The notes beneath the pieces were generated by a model that saw nothing but the letters and a program-made list of their open reading frames with translations, made no database searches and was not told the origin of the DNA. Made by a program: the position numbers and the translations under genes. From Candidatus Delongbacteria bacterium (GTDB lineage: Bacteria > Delongbacteria > UBA4055), in assembly GCA_016938535.1 (NCBI GenBank), contig JAFGUL010000099.1:1-16940 (forward strand): 16,940 bases of DNA, read 5' to 3'. Position 1 is the stretch's first letter, and the number at the start of each line of letters is the position of its first letter. Positions 14,603 to 16,940 of the stretch are shown piece by piece.

Positions 14603-14855
14603 TAAAAATCATTCCGTCTTTAACTTTAAGAATGTCATCTTTCTCCATTAATCCTTCAGGATTATTACCGTGTCCTCTTTTATAAGTAATAGTATAAATC
14701 ATATTGGGCTTTGGAGAAATTGATCCAAATGCAAGTATAACTACTTGTTCAAATGATATTTCTTTTTCATTCCATGTTTTTTCTCTGCCGTTTACGATTA
14801 AAGTATAAACTTTATCGTGTTCAGGGTTGTTTTTGTTTTCAGATTGTTCGTTCAT
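14577..14855 (-). CDS. Single-domain ubiquitin-like protein (multiubiquitin family)
   Basis: A 92-residue beta-grasp protein: a polar leader (residues 1-15) followed by one ubiquitin-like domain (YTLIVNGREKTWNEKEISFE, then VVILAFG, then MIYTITYKRGHGNNPEGLM, then LKVKDGMIFNVTATDKS). This is the 'multiubiquitin' family pattern, here with one repeat. The C-terminus is TATDKS, not the Gly-Gly of classical ubiquitin; as I recall the family, this ending is conserved, so activation must use another residue or follow removal of the last residues. AAGGAGG, nearly perfect, lies ahead of the ATG, the strongest ribosome-binding site of the cassette, as expected for a consumable modifier. It sits between the ATPase partner (21 bp) and the overlapping E1. 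Confidence 0.87.
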   Translation of the reverse strand: MNEQSENKNNPEHDKVYTLIVNGREKTWNEKEISFEQVVILAFGSISPKPNMIYTITYKRGHGNNPEGLMEKDDILKVKDGMIFNVTATDKS

Positions 14856-14859
14856 AGAA

Positions 14860-14866
14860 CCTCCTT
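14860..14866 (-). promoter_or_regulatory. Strong ribosome-binding site of the Ubl gene
   Basis: AAGGAGG on the minus strand, a near-complete match to the 16S anti-Shine-Dalgarno sequence, four bases before the Ubl ATG. The neighbouring genes of the cassette start from much weaker sites within the preceding reading frames, so the Ubl is probably made in excess over its E1 and DUF6527 partners. Confidence 0.7.
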
Positions 14867-14876
14867 ATTTATTTTT

Positions 14877-15296
14877 TTAAGTATGTTTTTTCTCACATAA
14901 CCAGAATTTATGATCTTTGTCGAGAAATACGATATAGAAGACATTATCTTCAATATAACCTGCTACCCTTTCTTTCCCTTGAATTTTTAATGAGGCCCAG
15001 TTAACACCTGGATGAATATAAATCGGAAATCTGAATTCAGTATTTTCAGGGAATTTACCATAGTCTTTGAGTATATCTTTATTTATTGCTTCGATTACTG
15101 TGTATCCGTTTATCTCTCTCAAGCGTACGAGCATTTTCGCTAATATCTTATCCTCTTCCCATTCATCAAAACTTTGACCTTGATTCTGGTCGAAATGCAT
15201 AAGACTGAAGACAATTAACTTTCTCGATTCTCCTGATCGTTCTTCAAAACCTTTCCGTGTTCTTTTTGGAATACCTTTACGATGCTTTCTAACCAT
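14877..15296 (-). CDS. Unknown 139-residue basic protein, partner of the ATPase
   Basis: I do not recognise a named family. Residues 1-26 are very basic (RKHRKGIPKRTRKGF), a plausible nucleic-acid contact. Residues 27-75 are strand-helix (KLIVFSLMHFDQNQGQSFDE, then WEEDKILAKMLVRLREINGY). The C-terminal part is strand-rich and ends with VAGYIEDNVFYIVFLDKDHK, a 'G-x-I-x-x-x-x-F-x-I-x-F-x-D-x-D-H' hairpin similar to what I remember from small toxin-like proteins of accessory regions. A RelE-like fold is only a guess. The ATG overlaps the ATPase stop by 8 bases, so the two are coupled. Pairing a COG1106-type ATPase with a short effector is a recurring abortive-infection layout, which makes it the candidate effector here. 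Confidence 0.65.
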   Translation of the reverse strand: MVRKHRKGIPKRTRKGFEERSGESRKLIVFSLMHFDQNQGQSFDEWEEDKILAKMLVRLREINGYTVIEAINKDILKDYGKFPENTEFRFPIYIHPGVNWASLKIQGKERVAGYIEDNVFYIVFLDKDHKFWLCEKKHT

Positions 15297-16596
15297 ATAT
15301 CAAATTTTCCATGTCTTTATTAACTTTGATATGCGGAAGAGCACCATATTTCCCATTAACATAGTTTCTAATGAATGAGGAAGTATTTCTTACGCCTACT
15401 GCTTTAAAATCAGCTAATGAATATAAAGAAGAAGCTCCAAACTGATCCTTTTCTACAAACCATATCTGGTCTCTTCTGAACAGTTCTTTATCAAGCAGAT
15501 TTACATCGTGTGATGTAAAAATAAGCTGTGATTTATTATTCCTTTTGTTATTAAAAATAGAAATAAGGTACTTCGTAATACATGTATGCAGTCTTGAATC
15601 CAGCTCATCAATTATCAATACTTTTCCATTTTTTATTGTATCGTACCACGGTCCCAACAAGTTTATGAATTTTTTAGTACCTTCAGATTCTTGAGACAAG
15701 AAATCGAATGGCACAGCGTCAATTAGTAAATTATTTTCGTTATAACGCTTATGCCAAGTTGTAATCTTAGCGCTTTTAATATTATGCTTTTTTATTTCCC
15801 CGTTAGTATTCTCAGAAACCATACTAAATTTAATTGAATCGTTTTTACCCAGCATAAATCTGTCAGAGATATCCACATCTTCTATTTCGATATTGGCAAT
15901 TTCTAGACCTTGCACAATACTTGATAGCCATTTTTTAAAATCTTCATCTCTCATGAATTTATCATACGTGTAACGGCTGTACTGAAGATCTTGTATTCCA
16001 TTTATAACATTAACGTTTTTAAACCAATTAATAACTTCATTCGAGATACTTTCATTTTTAAATTGAGCTATCAGGCTGATAAAAAGAACATTATCCCTTA
16101 ATTTATCACTAAACTCAACTCCTTCTTTGAAGGAAGTTTTGTTTATTATGAACTCTTTTTGATCTCTCTCAAAAAGCGGAACTTCCTTTTTTATCGGGCT
16201 ATAAAACAACCATTCTCCCTCAACTTTTTCATTCAAGATCTCAAAACCATATCTGTATCTTATTTCTTTCTGGTAGAAAACAACCTCGAAATAAGATGGA
16301 ATTTCTGTGCTTTTACTATTCAGAAGATACTTCTCAACATTTAATGAATTTCTTTCGTCCAAAGCAAATCTGAAAGAATTCATCAATAATCTCTTCATAG
16401 CTGATAAACCATTCACAAGATTACTTTTCCCTCCGGCATTGCTGCCATATACAACCGCTGACTTCAAAATTTTGAATTTTTCCTTCACTGTTACATTACT
16501 TTCTTCATGCTCTTTAAAAGACTTTACTCCAAGCATTGATAGCGAGTTTTGGTCCTTGAAAGATTTATAGTTCCCGAAAGTATATTCTACCAACAT
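15289..16596 (-). CDS. COG1106-type AAA/ABC-like ATPase
   Basis: A 435-residue SMC/OLD-like ATPase of the AAA_21 (COG1106) kind, complete in its motifs: Walker A GSNAGGKS (51-58), a long insert of helices and strands (about 75-300) that replaces a coiled coil, the ABC signature LSQESEGTKKF (300-310), Walker B VLIIDEL with D-loop DSRLH (326-337), and the His switch FTSHD (H363). The beginning, MLVEYTFGNYKSFKDQNSLS, is the standard first strand of this family. Such ATPases bind nucleic acid or sense phage and switch on a short partner gene (AbiL- and RloA-type neighbours are the known examples). Here the partner overlaps its stop, and a strong promoter and GGAGG precede the start, so it heads the cassette. 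TAG stop. Confidence 0.9.
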   Translation of the reverse strand: MLVEYTFGNYKSFKDQNSLSMLGVKSFKEHEESNVTVKEKFKILKSAVVYGSNAGGKSNLVNGLSAMKRLLMNSFRFALDERNSLNVEKYLLNSKSTEIPSYFEVVFYQKEIRYRYGFEILNEKVEGEWLFYSPIKKEVPLFERDQKEFIINKTSFKEGVEFSDKLRDNVLFISLIAQFKNESISNEVINWFKNVNVINGIQDLQYSRYTYDKFMRDEDFKKWLSSIVQGLEIANIEIEDVDISDRFMLGKNDSIKFSMVSENTNGEIKKHNIKSAKITTWHKRYNENNLLIDAVPFDFLSQESEGTKKFINLLGPWYDTIKNGKVLIIDELDSRLHTCITKYLISIFNNKRNNKSQLIFTSHDVNLLDKELFRRDQIWFVEKDQFGASSLYSLADFKAVGVRNTSSFIRNYVNGKYGALPHIKVNKDMENLIYG

Positions 16597-16626
16597 TTTT
16601 CATTTCCTCCTTAATTAACAAACTCA

Positions 16627-16655
16627 AATATAATATAACAATTCGATTTATGCAA
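16627..16655 (-). promoter_or_regulatory. Sigma-70-type promoter of the ATPase-Ubl cassette
   Basis: On the minus strand TTGCAT (16650-16655) and TATATT (16627-16632) are 17 bases apart, about 30 bases before the ATPase ATG, with AAGGAGG between. It is the only clear promoter I see ahead of the five packed genes, so they are probably one transcript. Confidence 0.65.
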
Positions 16656-16879
16656 GTATTTTTCATTATTTCTATTTTTCCACGAACAGAATAATATGCT
16701 TTAGAGGATTACATTAAGCTTAATACATGCAAACTAAATTTTGATACTCAACATGCTAAAACTAAAATCATTTACGATAAAATTAAGTTTTGGTTGGTAT
16801 GCCCAGATACAAATTTTTTCTAATTGTAAAATTTTTTCGCTTTGGTCATTATCGATTATGCAACATCTTTTCTGTAAAT
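16656..16879 (-). other. AT-rich spacer upstream of the cassette promoter
   Basis: No convincing reading frame, RNA gene or terminator on either strand. It contains one perfect 12-bp palindrome (ATTAAGCTTAAT, 16713-16724) and many A/T runs. It may be regulatory sequence or decayed DNA; nothing in it can be assigned. Confidence 0.4.
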
Positions 16880-16940
16880 TCACAAGTCCCCATCATCATT
16901 TTTGTCTAAGCTGATATATTTCTTTCCGCTTTCCCATTCC
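16880..16940 (-). CDS. Possible C-terminal tail of a gene entering from the right edge
   Basis: On the minus strand one frame is open from the window edge to a TGA at 16880-16882 and reads EWESGKKYISLDKNDDGDL. The composition is protein-like, and DKNDDGDL superficially resembles a calcium-loop pattern, but 19 residues are too few to identify a family. It could equally be chance. Confidence 0.3.
   Translation of the reverse strand, partial: EWESGKKYISLDKNDDGDL

Noticed and set aside
16713..16724. 12-bp palindrome ATTAAGCTTAAT as an operator
   Set aside because: AT-rich palindromes of this size are common by chance, and it is about 60 bp upstream of the promoter with no second copy.

Overview
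Every gene I can support in this window is on the minus strand, so the map reads right to left. The organism looks like an anaerobic Gram-negative bacterium. It has two N-terminal lipobox proteins, a secreted FISUMP-domain protein (a family common in Fibrobacter, Bacteroidetes and related candidate phyla) and several promoters of sigma-70 form (TTG-N3, 17 bp, TATATT-like). An FCB-type candidate phylum such as Delongbacteria or Cloacimonadota would fit, but this rests on gene content only.

Right end (about 13.0-16.6 kb): a visibly AT-rich cassette of five tightly packed genes behind one clear promoter. In transcription order they are a COG1106-type AAA/ABC-like ATPase, a 139-residue partner of unknown function, a single-domain 'multiubiquitin'-family ubiquitin-like protein (Ubl), an E1-like ThiF protein with an extra N-terminal domain, and a DUF6527 protein. 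The last three form a recognisable bacterial ubiquitin-like conjugation set. The ATPase pair in front resembles anti-phage or toxin-type modules. The combination is the most interesting system in the window.

Middle (about 7.3-13.0 kb): a mobile or defence-like accessory zone. An Xre/ImmA-IrrE regulator-protease, a PIN-domain nuclease and a nitrilase-fold protein form one overlapping operon. Its promoter is bracketed by an 8-bp inverted repeat. Next come a DUF4143 ATPase and a GNAT acetyltransferase, behind a promoter carrying three copies of a CCATTG-centred motif spaced exactly 33 bp apart. A Fic protein follows, behind two tandem 13-bp palindromic repeats, and then two small membrane proteins, one of only 26 residues.

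Left (1-7.3 kb): housekeeping or metabolic genes of higher GC. There are two tandem paralogous lipoproteins, a large FAD oxidase with an N-terminal iron-sulfur region, and an SDR reductase interrupted late by an in-frame TAG codon. Then come a FISUMP protein, a ZIP-type transporter with a cyclic-nucleotide-binding domain inserted in it, and an M42 aminopeptidase that runs off the left edge. I saw no rRNA, tRNA, CRISPR array, insertion sequence or convincing intrinsic terminator.
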